A stretch of 64,000 nucleotides of DNA from positions 11,521,402 to 11,585,401 of the forward strand of contig OX387183.1 of the NCBI GenBank assembly GCA_947561395.2, written 5' to 3'. How positions within the stretch are numbered: position 1 is the first letter of the stretch; each line of letters opens with the position of its first letter. Below are positions 33,096-43,937 of this stretch, piece after piece. The position numbers and the translations under genes were made by a program. This DNA comes from Buxus sempervirens. Its lineage: Eukaryota; Streptophyta; Magnoliopsida; Buxales; Buxaceae. The notes under the pieces were generated by a model. The model was given only the letters and a program-made list of their open reading frames with translations, searched no databases and was not told the origin of the DNA.

Positions 33096-34935
33096 ATGGC
33101 AGAGGGTGGACCAGCTAGGAGGGGTAGAGGTCCTACTAGATGCCTTGATATACTAAAACTTCGACCTGGAGAAAAGTTGAACATCGATATAGATGAATTG
33201 GGGCAGCCAATTGGACCAAATGCCTCCAAATTGGCTAGTTTTTGTGGGACACTGGCACGCGATGGATGTGTTATACCCTTGAATCGCTTTGGCTGGCGAG
33301 AAGTCACAGATAGGGAGAAGGACCGAGCGTGGTCACTTGTAAAGGTAAATAATCTAAATTTTAATGTAGTTCATTGCTCAAAATGTCCACATATTTAGCT
33401 AATTGGTATTAACTTTTAAATTTCAATTTGTTATGCACCGTAGGAAAAATTCGAGGTTGAAGAGAGGTTGCGTGATGTTATCCTACAATCAATAAATAAA
33501 AAATGGAGGGACTATAAGTCCGATTTGAAGCAGAACCATTATGATCCATACGAAACAAATGCTGAACGTATAAATCATCGCCCACCAGATGTGGTAGAGG
33601 ATCAATGGGCAATTATAGTAGAGTACTGGAACTCACAAAATGCCCAGGTAATTTGTTAATTAGTTAATATGTCTCATAAAGCTACTGCATCCTTGTTTAT
33701 TGACTTTGTATGATTATATTTTGCAGAACTTGTCAGCAAGGAATAAAACTAATCGTGCCAACCAGACCCTTAATCATACAGCTGGGACAAAGAGCTTTGC
33801 CAGGGTCAGAAACGAACAGGTATAACAAATGGCCATTTATGAATGTCTTGATATACTATTATAAATCTAGTCACCTCATCAACTTGATGATCGGTTTTCA
33901 TAGTGTACGATCTTATTTTATTGCTTTCTTATCTCTTCTAAGTTGTATAGTAGCTTTTCAATTTTCTTGTATGATAAGATGTGATATTTATGTGAATGTG
34001 GATTGTATATGAATGCTACGTTTTGCATTCTTTTTTGTTTTTCAGGTTGAATGGCTTTATTTTAGACCAATTTGGTCTGGACAACCCTCTATTTTTAGGG
34101 GAGATGCCGTCGAAATTTTTATTATTTTTTCTTTATTTATCTCTACATGTGTTCTTTGTTTTTATTGCATCTTCATCTTTTTAATCTGGTCAATTGTATT
34201 AATTTCTGCTTGTGGATGTTTAAATGATTTATGATCAATTAACACCATATTTTTTCATTAGGGATTGGCGGGCCGTGCTGAGACTTTTATAAAAACGCAT
34301 ACTCGAAAAGATGGCACGCCAATCAATGATGAAGCAGCCGACAAGATAGTAAGTTATTTCCTCTTATTGTAGGTATACTTGTAGCATACGAATAACTTTA
34401 TTAGCATCTGTTTTGATAACTCAATGATTGCATAAATATTTTTTTCAGGATCAAATGCGAACTATCATAGAACAAGGCACGCCAGATTCGACAGCCCGAG
34501 ATGATATATATACTCAAGTCATGGGGCATGACACACATGGCAGGGTGCGGTGTTGTGGGTTAGGCCACACGCCCACTAGGCTGTGGGGTGGTAGTGCATC
34601 CTCGAGTACGTCATCTTGGTATGTCGATATGGATGAATTTAATAGGATGCGAGAACAATTACAACGTACAGAGGAGCGGCTAGAAGAAGAGATGCGACAA
34701 CGACAAACAATTGAAGCAACTGTTGCACAGCATACCAGAGAATTTGAAGAATTTAGAAACTTTATGATGAATAAACGTCAAACACAGGTATTATATAAAT
34801 ACCTTACAAAAATACATATAGCACAAATTCATATCATCTTTATATTTAAATACCACACTTAATGATCTTTCTTACAATTTATAGTCTCCTGGCGAAACTT
34901 CTGCAAATGATAGTCCTCCTTGGGATTTTAGCTAG
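33096..34935 (+). CDS. CACTA second gene, Ptta/En/Spm (transposase_24-like) protein
   Basis: Predicted 340-aa protein from six exons: 33096-33344, 33444-33647, 33727-33819, 34262-34348, 34449-34787, 34885-34935. Each has consensus GT-AG borders and each is a whole number of codons. It begins MAEGGPARRGRGPTR, a basic N terminus, then a globular part (GWREVTDREKDRAW, INKKWRDYKSDLKQ). NQTLNHTAGTKSFARVRNEQ and AETFIKTHTRKDGTPINDEA follow; this last phrase is the hallmark of the plant Ptta/En/Spm domain. The C-terminal third has a heptad-rich helix (MDEFNRMREQLQRTEERLEEEMRQRQ), likely a coiled coil for multimerisation. By position it matches the TNPA-like regulator that binds subterminal repeats; DNA binding here is inferred. 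It lies 168 bp after the transposase stop and may share its primary transcript. Confidence 0.8.
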
Positions 34936-34985
34936 ACAGACATGTATTCTTATTATTTGAGGTGAGTAACACAAGATAGCTTCGG

Positions 34986-34988
<3 letters not shown>

Positions 34989-35043
<55 letters not shown>
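34989..35043. repeat. (TA)n microsatellite
   Basis: Uninterrupted TA dinucleotide run of about 54 bp within the 3' non-coding part of the CACTA element. Confidence 0.95.
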
Positions 35044-35047
<4 letters not shown>

Positions 35048-35385
35048 TTTTTTTGGCTAAATTGATTTGTCTACTTATAATTTTACTGACGCATGATTCA
35101 TTGTTATTTTCATGCAGGGCTATTAAATTGATACCAGTTGCAATTTCACTTGTTAACGGAAACCATTAATTTACTGTTCTTTAGTTTAATTTATATGACA
35201 TGAATGTTCAGAGTATTTTAATTTTATTAGAATTTCTTTTAATTCACTTTCTTTTTTGTAATTGTTTTGTTCTATTTGTTATACAATTTGCTACGAAATG
35301 AGATGTTTTACAGGTATTTTACAGGATTTTACAGGATTTTCGATACACCTAATTATAGTTTTTGTATATGCAGGTAATGGCTTTT

Positions 35386-35840
35386 AGCGGCGGTAATTAC
35401 CGCCGCTAAAAGCCAAAGGTTTTAAGCGGCGGTAATTACCGCCGCTTAAAACCACAGTCGCTTTCCCTATCCAAATTATTAGCGGCGGTACTTACCGCCG
35501 CTAAAGGAATATAAAAAGCACGTGAGTATATTAGCGGCGGTAAATACCGCCCCTAATGGAAGGTATTACCGGCGGTATATGTTACCGCCGTTAAACATTT
35601 CATATTAAGCGGCGGTAATACCCGCCGGTAAAAAGGAAATTTAACGGCGGTAATTACCGCCGTTAAACTCCCGCCGCCGATTAATCCAAAATAGCGGCGG
35701 TAATATTGCTACCGCCGTTGCTACCGTCGCTGATTCGTTTAGCGGCTCGATATTCAGCGGCGGGAGGATTTACCGCCGTTAAAGTTTTAACGGCGGTAAT
35801 TTGACCTTTACCGGCGGGAAGCTACGGCCGGTAAAAATCG
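35386..35840. repeat. 3' subterminal palindrome array of the CACTA element
   Basis: Inverted pairs such as TTTTAGCGGCGGTAATTACC followed by GCCGCTAAAA, several being perfect palindromes. Others are variants (GGCGGTAAATACCGCCCC, ACCGGCGGTA). The motif is the same as in the 5' array but with shorter spacing and more variants. It ends 15 bp before the right terminus. Confidence 0.9.
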
Positions 35841-36262
35841 ACTTTTTTGTAGTGGTTGAGAGAGTACCTAGCTGATCAAAAAGGCATTCCCGCAAAAGAA
35901 TCTTCGTTGTGCTTTGCAAGGAAGATGAGCTTCGCGAGAAGAAGAGAGACCAGAGGTCAAAGTGTCGAAGAGAAAAAGAAATAAATTATTACAAAAATGC
36001 CATCGAAGAAAGAAACAGTTCATCATTTTTAGAAACAAAAATTTTCGGTTTCTGAAAAACAGGTTGTTTTTCAACCGTTTTTCTAAAAAACGATTTGGCA
36101 ACAATCAAAACCAAACAAGATTTTAGTTTTCTGTTTTTAAAAACAGAAAAACAGTGTTTGGAAACGTTACCAAACACCCTCTTACTCTATGGACAATGAC
36201 CCGATGGTACCCTTTCTCTTTTGTGGGCTCCAGTCACCCGTCAACTAGCATCATACTCATAC

Positions 36263-38961
36263 TGTGAGACATGGAAAATCAACCTAATGACTTCCTAGAT
36301 CATCACACGGGCTCAACAAAATGGGAGGGGTCGCCACCATTCCTTTTAGGTGTGAATGGACACCAAAATAATAAAAATGCAAATGAAAAAGCAAACTTAG
36401 AGTAAAAATAACTCTAAAAAATAAAATAAACCAGAGATGGGTAAGAGGATTAAATTATAAACAGGGGAAGGTGTTAGGCACCCCTATTCATCCACACTAG
36501 GTGGTTGCCAAGTATTATTCATGCTCAAAAATAAGAAAGCTTGCTAGTTTTAAGATAATCAAAAGTTTTAAGAAAAATTAAACACATGTATGATTTCTAC
36601 ACATGAGAAGTCCAACAAAATTTAGACTCTCTTTGTGAGGGAATCACTTCTAGGACATTTCCAATTAATGAAAATCCAAATAAAACTTAAATACAAGCAA
36701 GTTAAGGTAAATCCGGAAAACTTGGTAAAAGATGGAATCATTTGACCATAAATCTTTCAAATCAAATTCAAATTGAATAAGACCAATTTTAATTGGAAGA
36801 TTATGACAAATAGAAGATTCATGAAAATTTTCAAGTAAATCCGGGTAAAATCCTAAGAGTTATGCTCATTTGAAATCTACTATTATAAATCGATAAAAGT
36901 AACAAGTGGGCAGATTTGGAAAACTATTTGTGGAGATTGGCTCCATATAAATCCTTGAAATTTTGCATTAATGAAGTATGTAGTGCCATATTTCAAATGA
37001 AATAGGCCTCATACCAAACTCCATTCAGATGTGACTTGAGTGACCTCCTGAATAGGCTTAGAAGATCACAGATTTAACTAGAAATCTGCTATTAAACAGT
37101 TCTGAGTTAATCAAACACCCAAGCCACAAATGAAATCGAAATTTTTTGAAACCAACTGGATTTGAAATTAGACTCATAAAGGAGTACACCGAAATCAAGG
37201 AGTACACAGGAATTAGACTCATAAAGGAGTACACAGGAATCGGACTTAAAACGAGCAGATGATGCTCAGTCAAAGTAACAGGTTCAGCAATCTGGCATGA
37301 ACTGACCTGTTGACTTTGATCAAATGGTGTCAAAAATCCCCTCCATAAAAATTGATGAAAATTTTCAGACAAATACTAGACAATGCCACCTTTCTCATGT
37401 CTTTGAAATCACTCCAAAATTCATCCGGATGATGAATATATGAGTATTCTAAGATAGGGTACAGGTGTTGTCTAGATTTGACATTTTTGAGTAAAATCAA
37501 CTCTAAAACAGTGAGTGTGTGCAATCTGAACAAAAATCATTTGAAAGAAATGGCAAAATCCCCAGAAAGATATAGGGCACGAATTTGGCTTAAATCATCT
37601 CATTGATTAGAGAAGAAGTGCCAAAACACCCAAAATAGGGCAAAATGCCCAAAACAGAGAGACTAGACCATGAGGTCTTCTCTCCTGAAAAGAACTTGCT
37701 TGTATCCATTGGAAAACAGTAGGAAATGTCCCGGAAAGATTTAGGGCAGGGATTCGGTTCATATATTTCATTGATTAAGAGAATGAACCAAATATGCCCA
37801 TTTTTGAGACAGAAATCCCGATTTGAGAGATTAGGCTATGAAAAACCTTCTCTCAAAGGGGATTAATTGAAATCCATTAAAGGATTACAAAAAGCTTGAT
37901 CTAAGGCCATTCGTTTCAGATCTATCACAATGAACATGATAGATCTAAGAAACAAGCCTATTTTATCAAAAACCGGTGAGATGTGTGCATATGTGAAAAT
38001 TTATTTCTTTTTAGAGGGAATGAAGATCCAATGCTATAAAGAGCATGGATTTAGGTATTCTCTCCAGGAAATGAAATCAACAACATAAAAATAATCAAAC
38101 ACATGAATCACAACGTATACATTCAAATATGCATTAATCAAATAAGGGTTCTAAAAAACTAGGGTTCCGTTCCATTCTCGTTTCCCCTAGTTCTCTTTCC
38201 ACGTTTTATGGTTTCAAGATAGTCTTGAGGTACTTTGAGTATGGAATGGGTTTTCACACAATAGTAGGCCATTCAAGAGGGTTCTATGACTAAGGATCAA
38301 TTCCCATTCTCGTTTCCCTTAGATCTCTCTTCACGTTTTACGGTTAGAGAGAGTTTCGAGGTACTTTGAGTAGGGAAAGGGGTTTCAAGCACAAACATGC
38401 CATTATTCTACAGAAAGGAAGAAGAGGAGACTAACCCTAGAATGTAAAAACAGAAAAATAAAGAGGTTCTAGGCTTACCTGGGTTTCTGGAAGCAATGCG
38501 GCAGCGGTTCCCTTCTTCACTTGGAGCTTTTCAATCTCCAACTTCTGGCCATTTGCTTGAGGAAATGCTTCCTATTTATAGGCAAAGGCTAAGGTAAGGG
38601 GTGCCCTAATGCTAGACACAAAATGATGTTTAGAATCCCTCCACTTAACCCTAAGGCTATTTCTAGGAATTCTCACTTCTTAAGCAGGGATAAGATAGTA
38701 AAAAGTGAAAACTTTTGGAAATTCTCAATTTTGAGCAAAACACTTGTATCCGACAACTCAGGTCGGATATAAGTGATTATTCCTGTATCCGACATAATTC
38801 ATCGGATACAATAAACTTCATTTGTATCTGATGTCTTCTATCAGATACAAAGAGAAACATTGTTATCCGATATTTTATGTCGGCTACCAAAAGACAAGGC
38901 GATTTTTAATGTTTTTGGGCAATTATTCATTATTTCCACAATGCAATTTGGGGTGTCTACA
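36263..38961 (-). mobile_element. Solo LTR (Tat/Ogre-like), minus orientation
   Basis: 2699-bp non-coding block. On the minus strand it starts TGTAGACACCCC and ends CCATGTCTCACA; flanked by CATAC on both sides (36258-36262, 38962-38966), a perfect 5-bp duplication. Unit Z (about 47455) shows the empty site ACTCATACATAATAG. Near its 3' end (minus sense) it contains GGTGGCGACC, a motif often seen at the LTR/primer-site region of Tat-type Ty3/gypsy elements; the lineage is inferred. A palindrome array lies at 38747-38887. No gag-pol is left, hence a solo LTR. Confidence 0.85.
38747..38887. repeat. Four spaced CCGACA...TGTCGG palindromes in the LTR
   Basis: Four palindromic units of the type GTATCCGACA-N4-8-TGTCGGATAC at about 40-bp spacing, some decayed (GTATCTGATG...TATCAGATAC). 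The same four-unit array occurs in the solo LTRs at 39147-41584 and 52272-55058. Confidence 0.8.
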
Positions 38962-39146
38962 CATACATAATAGAAAGGCATTTTAATCCTCTTTCTCTCT
39001 ATCTCCCTCCCCTCTGCTTCCTCTTCCTTCCCTCTCATTATTATCTCTCTCTCTCTCCCCATTTTCTTCTCTTTTTCTTCCTCTTACTAGAGAAAATTTC
39101 ACAAAAATCTTAGCAATTTTTTCCTGTCATTGATTTGGCTGAGACG
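38962..39146. other. Unit Y DNA between two solo LTRs, (CT)-rich
   Basis: 185 bp of host unit sequence, rich in CTCT and TTCCTC, matching 47462-47650 of unit Z. Its two ends carry the duplicated target words of the flanking solo LTRs (CATAC on the left, AGACG on the right). Confidence 0.8.
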
Positions 39147-41584
39147 TGTAGACACCATAAATTGCACGGTAAAAATGATGAAAAATTGGCAAAATCATTC
39201 TCTTCTTTGAAACAAGCACAAAGTTTGAGAAATAAGCATTTTTCCTTGTATCCGACAACTCAGGTCGGATACAAGCATACCCTTTCATATCCGACAGAAG
39301 TTGTCGGATATAAGCAGGCATTAATGTATTCGACGGCATATGTCGGATACATATATATGCTTGTGTATCTGACTTGATATGTCGGATACAAAATTTTTTG
39401 CTCAAAATTAGGGTTTTCCAAGAGTTTTCACTTTTTACCATCATATCCTTCATTAAAGGAGTAGAAATCTCGGAAATGGCCTTAGGGTTAAGGTTGGTGG
39501 ACTCTAGACATCATTTTGTGTCTACCATCATGCAAACCCTAACCCTAGCCTTTGCCTAAGTAAAGGGCCATAAGTTGGAGATTGAAGAGCTCCGAGTGAA
39601 GAAGGGAACCGCTGCCGCATTGCTTCCAGACACCCAGGTAAGCCTAAACCCCTTTTTATTTTTCTGTCTTTACATTCTAGAGTTAGTTCTCTTTCTTCTA
39701 CCTTTTTGTAGAATAAGGCCTACTCTTTGTGTGTGCAAACCCTTCATCTACTCAAAGTACCTCAAGACTCCCCCTAGCCGTAAAACGTGAAGGCAGGATC
39801 TAAGAGAAACGAGACTGAGGATTAATCCTAGTGTTAGAACCTTTTTGGAAAGCCTTTTGATTCTATGAAAATCGTTTTATATTCAAAGTACCCCAAGATT
39901 ATCTCGAAGAACCGTTAAACGGGGAGAGAGAACTAAGGGAAACGAGAATGGAACGGAACCCTAGGTTGTTTTAGAACCCCATTTGATTGATATGAATGCA
40001 TGCTATATGTTGTTATGTTATTGAAGAAATGATTTTTACACATACACACATAGCACTTGCTTTTGTCGGAATCGGCTTATATTTCGGATTTATTGCATTC
40101 ATTGTGATAGATCTGGAATAAACAACCCCAAGCAATTCTGGAATATTTCTTAATGGTTTTCAAAATGATTTCAAGCAAGTATTGAAGACCTCTAGGTTAA
40201 ACCTCTCGGTTTTGGGCATTTTTGCTCAATTTTGGGGTTTTGGCATATTCTCTCTAATTGGAGAGAATGGTGAGCCAAACTTATACCCTATTTCTTCCTA
40301 GAGGTTCTTCAACACTTTTCCAAGTGGTTTTGATTTGCATTGCACGGATCACACACACCTTATCACTGTTTTGAGTTGATTTTCTTTAAAAAGGCTGAAA
40401 TTGGACAGTAGCTATACCCCAACTTCGGACACTCATAACTTCATCGTCCGGATGAGTTTTGGAGTGATTCCAAAGCCATGGGAAAGGTGAGGCTGTCTAA
40501 TTTATGCCTATAAAATTTCATCAATTTTTATGATGTAGATGTTTAACACCATTCTGTCGAAGTTGATAGGTCAGTTCAGGTCAAACTGTTGAACCTATCA
40601 TTTTGAATGGGCGCCATCTGCTCGTTTTAAATCCGATTCAAGTGATTTTTATTTTTGTGTCTTCCTTTATGAGTCTACTTTAAAATCTAGTTAGTTTCAT
40701 ATTTTTTTGACTCCATTTGTGTCGTGGGTAACAGATTTACTCAGAACTGCTCAACAGCACTTTTCTGGGTTAATCTGTGATCCCCGGGGCCTATTCCGGA
40801 GATCACCCAAGGCACATCCGGATGAATTTTCGTATGAGGCTAGTTTCATTTGAAATATGGCTCTACATACTTAATTCATGCCAAATTTCACGGATTTATA
40901 TGAATCCAATTTTTCTAAATGAACTTCCAATGTTACCCATTTGTCACCTTTAACTATCTCCAGCAGTAGATTTCAAAGGAGAATAACTCCTAGGATTTTA
41001 ACTGAATTTAATTGAAAATTTGCATGAGTCTTCTATTTATCATAATTTTTCAAATAAATTTGGTTTGATTCAATTTAAATTGGATTTGAATGATTTCAAG
41101 ACAAATGGCACTATCTTTTACCGAATTTTCCTGATTTGACTCAACTTGGGTTTATGCAATTTTTTTTGCTTTGATTTCCATCTATTGGTGATATTTCAGA
41201 AGTGATATTGACATAAAAGAGGATCTAGAATTCATTTGGATTTCTCATGTGAAGATATCACACATTTGTTGAATCCTTTTTCAAGGTTTTTTTTATTGTT
41301 TTAGCAAGCTTTCTCATTTTTTTAGTATGAACACTTGGCAACCACCTTGTGTGGGTGAATGGGGGTGCCTAACACCTTCCTTTATTCATAATCTAATCCC
41401 CTTACCCATCTCTGGATTTTATTTTCAAGTAGGGTTATTTTTACCCTAGTTTTTATCTTTTTGCTTGTTTTGAATCTTTTGGTGTCCATTCACACCCGAA
41501 GTTGAATGGTAGCGACTCTCCCATTTTCGTTGAGCCCATGTGATGACGGAGGGAATCATCTAGGTGATTTTTCCATGTCTCACA
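39147..41584 (+). mobile_element. Solo LTR (Tat/Ogre-like), plus orientation
   Basis: 2438-bp relative of the LTR at 36263-38961, in opposite orientation. It starts TGTAGACACC and ends CATGTCTCACA, flanked by AGACG at 39142-39146 and 41585-41589, a perfect 5-bp duplication. It contains the four-palindrome array (39248-39389) and a GGTAGCGACTCTCCC word near 41510. No coding region; ORFs such as 39135-39377 are chance. Confidence 0.85.
39248..39389. repeat. Four spaced CCGACA...TGTCGG palindromes in the LTR
   Basis: Second instance of the array, about 100 bp from the LTR start. Unit centres are roughly 40 bp apart; the third unit is GTATTCGACGGCATATGTCGG-like, the fourth GTATCTGACTTGATATGTCGG-like. 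Confidence 0.8.
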
Positions 41585-41751
41585 AGACGAAAGATTAAAA
41601 ACAAAAAGGAAAATTAACTTTTAGTGATATTTTATAAATATTTAAAATTCAGTTGGTATTGTTTAAAGTTTTGAGATTTAGAAATTAAGTTTTAGTGACA
41701 TTTCAATGTTACATAATAAATTGTATTTAGAACTATTACTTTTTATCGAGA

Positions 41752-41939
41752 CTATTTTGGGATTAATTGTTCCCTAGTACTATTGATGTGAGATGCTTCC
41801 ACGTGGAGCATCCCCTGGTTGGTCTTTTCAATTTTTGTAAATGCTTTATGTGAGGCCTATTTAAGAAAAAACCAACTGTAATATGCTCCACGTGGAAGTA
41901 TCCAACATCAATAGTAGGGAACAATTTATTTCAAAATAG
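41752..41939. mobile_element. 188-bp foldback MITE upstream of BAHD copy 2, with two G-boxes
   Basis: Inverted ends CTATTTTG...CAAAATAG. The arms extend for about 60 bp on each side, with ATTGTTCCCTA, CTATTGATGT and CTTCCACGTGGAGCAT mirrored at the other end. Each arm holds the palindrome CCACGTGG (41799-41806 and 41888-41895), a G-box. A copy sits at the same place before the pseudogene (47840-48026), so the insertion predates duplication of units Y and Z. It begins 800 bp and ends 613 bp before the ATG at 42552. No clear target duplication. Confidence 0.7.
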
Positions 41940-42551
41940 CAGAAGATTTCATTTCCCTTTTATCAATTAACTTGTATCTCTCTATAAAATGATTTGTACA
42001 ATAGTATGTACAAAGACCACTCAATCAAATGACTTGTATAATGTCGTTCTTCCAAAAATTAGATTTGAAACAATAAAGTATCGCTAAAATTTAATTATGT
42101 TGACAAAGATTTCCTGAAAGCTTAAAGTTGTAGCCATTGTGTCTGAATTTTAATTATGTTCATAAAATATTGCCAAAAATTAATTTTCGCTAATGTACCA
42201 CTAGGAAAATGTAGTGGGAGACGGAAATGAAGATGCGTGTCTCCATAAACAATCATCAACAATCTCATTGGTGTTACTACGAAAAAAAAACAATCTCATT
42301 GGTGACAACGTTGTCTCTTTGAACGGCCGTCTAGATGGTCCTAGCGATCAACATGCCACGTTCGTCTCTTTAGTTAAACATGCCTAATGTGGTGTTTAGA
42401 AAAAGTAAGACTCCCTTGTATAAAATTTCAATGTGATGGTTTCATGACTTTCATCATCACGTCCATATGCGTGCAAGCTCTCCAAGTTTATCAAGAGAGG
42501 TGCCTGAAACTAACAAAAACAAGAATTACCATTTGGAAGGACAGGAAGAAG

Positions 42552-43937
42552 ATGAAGGTTGAAATCGTCTCAATAGAGACTATCAAACCATCTTCCCCAA
42601 CTCCCCCTCATCTTAGAACCTTTAAGCTCTCCCTTCTTGACCAGCTCAATCCTCCCCATTACAGTACTTTTGTTTTCTTTTACCCTTGTATGAGCAAGCT
42701 TGGAAGAACCCAAACCAACAAAAGATCTGATCAGCTCAAGAAGTCCTTATCGGAGGCCTTGTCACGATACTACCCATTTGCTGGAAGGCTCAAAGATGGC
42801 TTCTCCAATATCGACTGTAACGATGAGGGAGCTGATTACATAGAAGCTTGTGTCAATTGTGAGCTCTCCAAGTTCTTAAAGAAACCTGAAATTGAGGTAC
42901 TTAATCGTTTCCTTCCATATGATTCAGTGAACAGTACTGAACCAGTTCATAGTATAGTTCAATTAGCCATTCAAGCGAACAACTTCGATTGCGGAGGACT
43001 AGCAATCGGAATGTGCTTTCTCCACACGATCATTGATGCATCTTCGTTGGGGGCTTTTGTTAAAGATTGGGCCTCGATCAGTCGCGGTTCTACTGAAGCT
43101 GTGTCTCCCATCTTCTTACAAGATTCATTCTACCCATCAAGGGATTTAGATTCATCAAGATTGTTGTCAAGTGAAAATATTAAGTCATCGGAAGCGGAGT
43201 TGATAGCTACGGGCAAGAAAGGAAGGTTTGTGTTTACTGCCTCAAGCATAGCAGCCCTGAAGGCCAAGGTGAGTGACAAAATTCCTCCAAGTACTGTGAA
43301 GCCCCCCAGCAGAGTTGAAGTGGTGTTGTCGCTCATCTGTCAACGTATTATGGCTGCGTGTAGAGCAAAACCTGCAGGTTCGAAAAGGCTCCCTTTCGTG
43401 GCAAGACATATCATCAACATGCGTGCGAAGCTGGTTCCAGCCTTACCAGAAAACACTATTGGAAATATGATATGGGAGACGACTGTGTCGTCGACAAATG
43501 AGAGGGAGATCGAGTTGGTTGACTTGGTGCTTCAACTGAGAGAAGCTACTGCAAAAATTAACAATGAATATCTAAGAAAATTTGAGGCTGAAGAGGGGAG
43601 CTTGAGATTACTTGAAGATGCGGAAGAGACAGATGAGAACTATTCCAAAGAAGAAGTAGATTCATGTTTGTTCACCAGTGGGTGTAGGTTGCCTTTCTAC
43701 GAAGCTGATTTTGGGTGGGGAAAGCCCTGGTGGGTAAGTTATGTCAATATTGAAGCAACCGGGGGAGTCAACAATATTGTGATTTTGATCGACACCAAAC
43801 AGGGCGATGGAATAGAAGCATGGGTGATGTTGGATGAACAAATAATGGCGGTGCTGGAACGTGATAAGGACCTCCTTGCTTTTGCTTTATCCAATCCCAG
43901 TGTTGATGGTGTAAATTTTAACAGATCTTCACTGTGA
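42552..43937 (+). CDS. BAHD acyltransferase, vinorine synthase-like (copy 2)
   Basis: Predicted 461-aa, single-exon, cytosolic acyl-CoA-dependent acyltransferase, a very close paralogue of the gene at 4814. Catalytic HXXXD is HTIID at residues 158-162, followed by Ala-Ser-Ser rather than the Gly-Ser-Ser of copy 1. DFGWG is present near residue 386, NFDCGG and VEVVLSLIC are conserved. One residue is missing around position 203 (DSSRLL against DSSSGLL). No lesions, so probably functional. The start is the MKVEIVS methionine; the frame is open upstream to 42387 with a leader resembling that of copy 1 ([18 protein letters not shown]). Upstream lie a G-box MITE (41752-41939) and two solo LTRs. The differences around the catalytic motif and in residues 195-225 may alter acceptor choice; this is inference. 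Confidence 0.92.
   Translation: MKVEIVSIETIKPSSPTPPHLRTFKLSLLDQLNPPHYSTFVFFYPCMSKLGRTQTNKRSDQLKKSLSEALSRYYPFAGRLKDGFSNIDCNDEGADYIEACVNCELSKFLKKPEIEVLNRFLPYDSVNSTEPVHSIVQLAIQANNFDCGGLAIGMCFLHTIIDASSLGAFVKDWASISRGSTEAVSPIFLQDSFYPSRDLDSSRLLSSENIKSSEAELIATGKKGRFVFTASSIAALKAKVSDKIPPSTVKPPSRVEVVLSLICQRIMAACRAKPAGSKRLPFVARHIINMRAKLVPALPENTIGNMIWETTVSSTNEREIELVDLVLQLREATAKINNEYLRKFEAEEGSLRLLEDAEETDENYSKEEVDSCLFTSGCRLPFYEADFGWGKPWWVSYVNIEATGGVNNIVILIDTKQGDGIEAWVMLDEQIMAVLERDKDLLAFALSNPSVDGVNFNRSSL

Larger units (their letters stand above)
26096..35854 (+). mobile_element. CACTA (En/Spm) transposon, apparently complete
   Basis: 9759-bp class II element. The ends are CACTACAAAAAAG and CTTTTTTGTAGTG, exact 13-bp inverted repeats, flanked by GTT on both sides (26093-26095, 35855-35857), the 3-bp duplication expected for CACTA elements. 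Next to each end lies an array of palindromic GCGGCGGTAA repeats. Inside, all on the + strand, are a promoter-like region, a TNP2-type transposase gene (29196-32927) and a second gene of the Ptta/En/Spm type (33096-34935). No stop or frameshift was found in either spliced model. It lies inside the Harbinger-type element at 24437-36181, hence inserted later. Confidence 0.93.
24437..36181 (-). mobile_element. PIF/Harbinger-type element 2, split by a CACTA element
   Basis: Inverted ends GAGGCCGTTTGGTAACG (left) and CGTTACCAAACACCCTC (right) with TTA target duplications at 24434-24436 and 36182-36184. Unit Z shows the empty site (CGACCTACTCTATGG). Without the nested CACTA element (26096-35854) and its duplicated GTT it is about 1.98 kb. 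Compared with element 1 (12482-14156) it is in reverse orientation. It carries only a possible C-terminal scrap of a transposase (24773-25123), so it is non-autonomous. Confidence 0.8.

Noticed and set aside
36263..38961. Coding genes within the large solo LTRs (for example 37058-37372 minus, 39127-39453 minus)
   Set aside because: None is conserved between LTR copies, and all lack domains.
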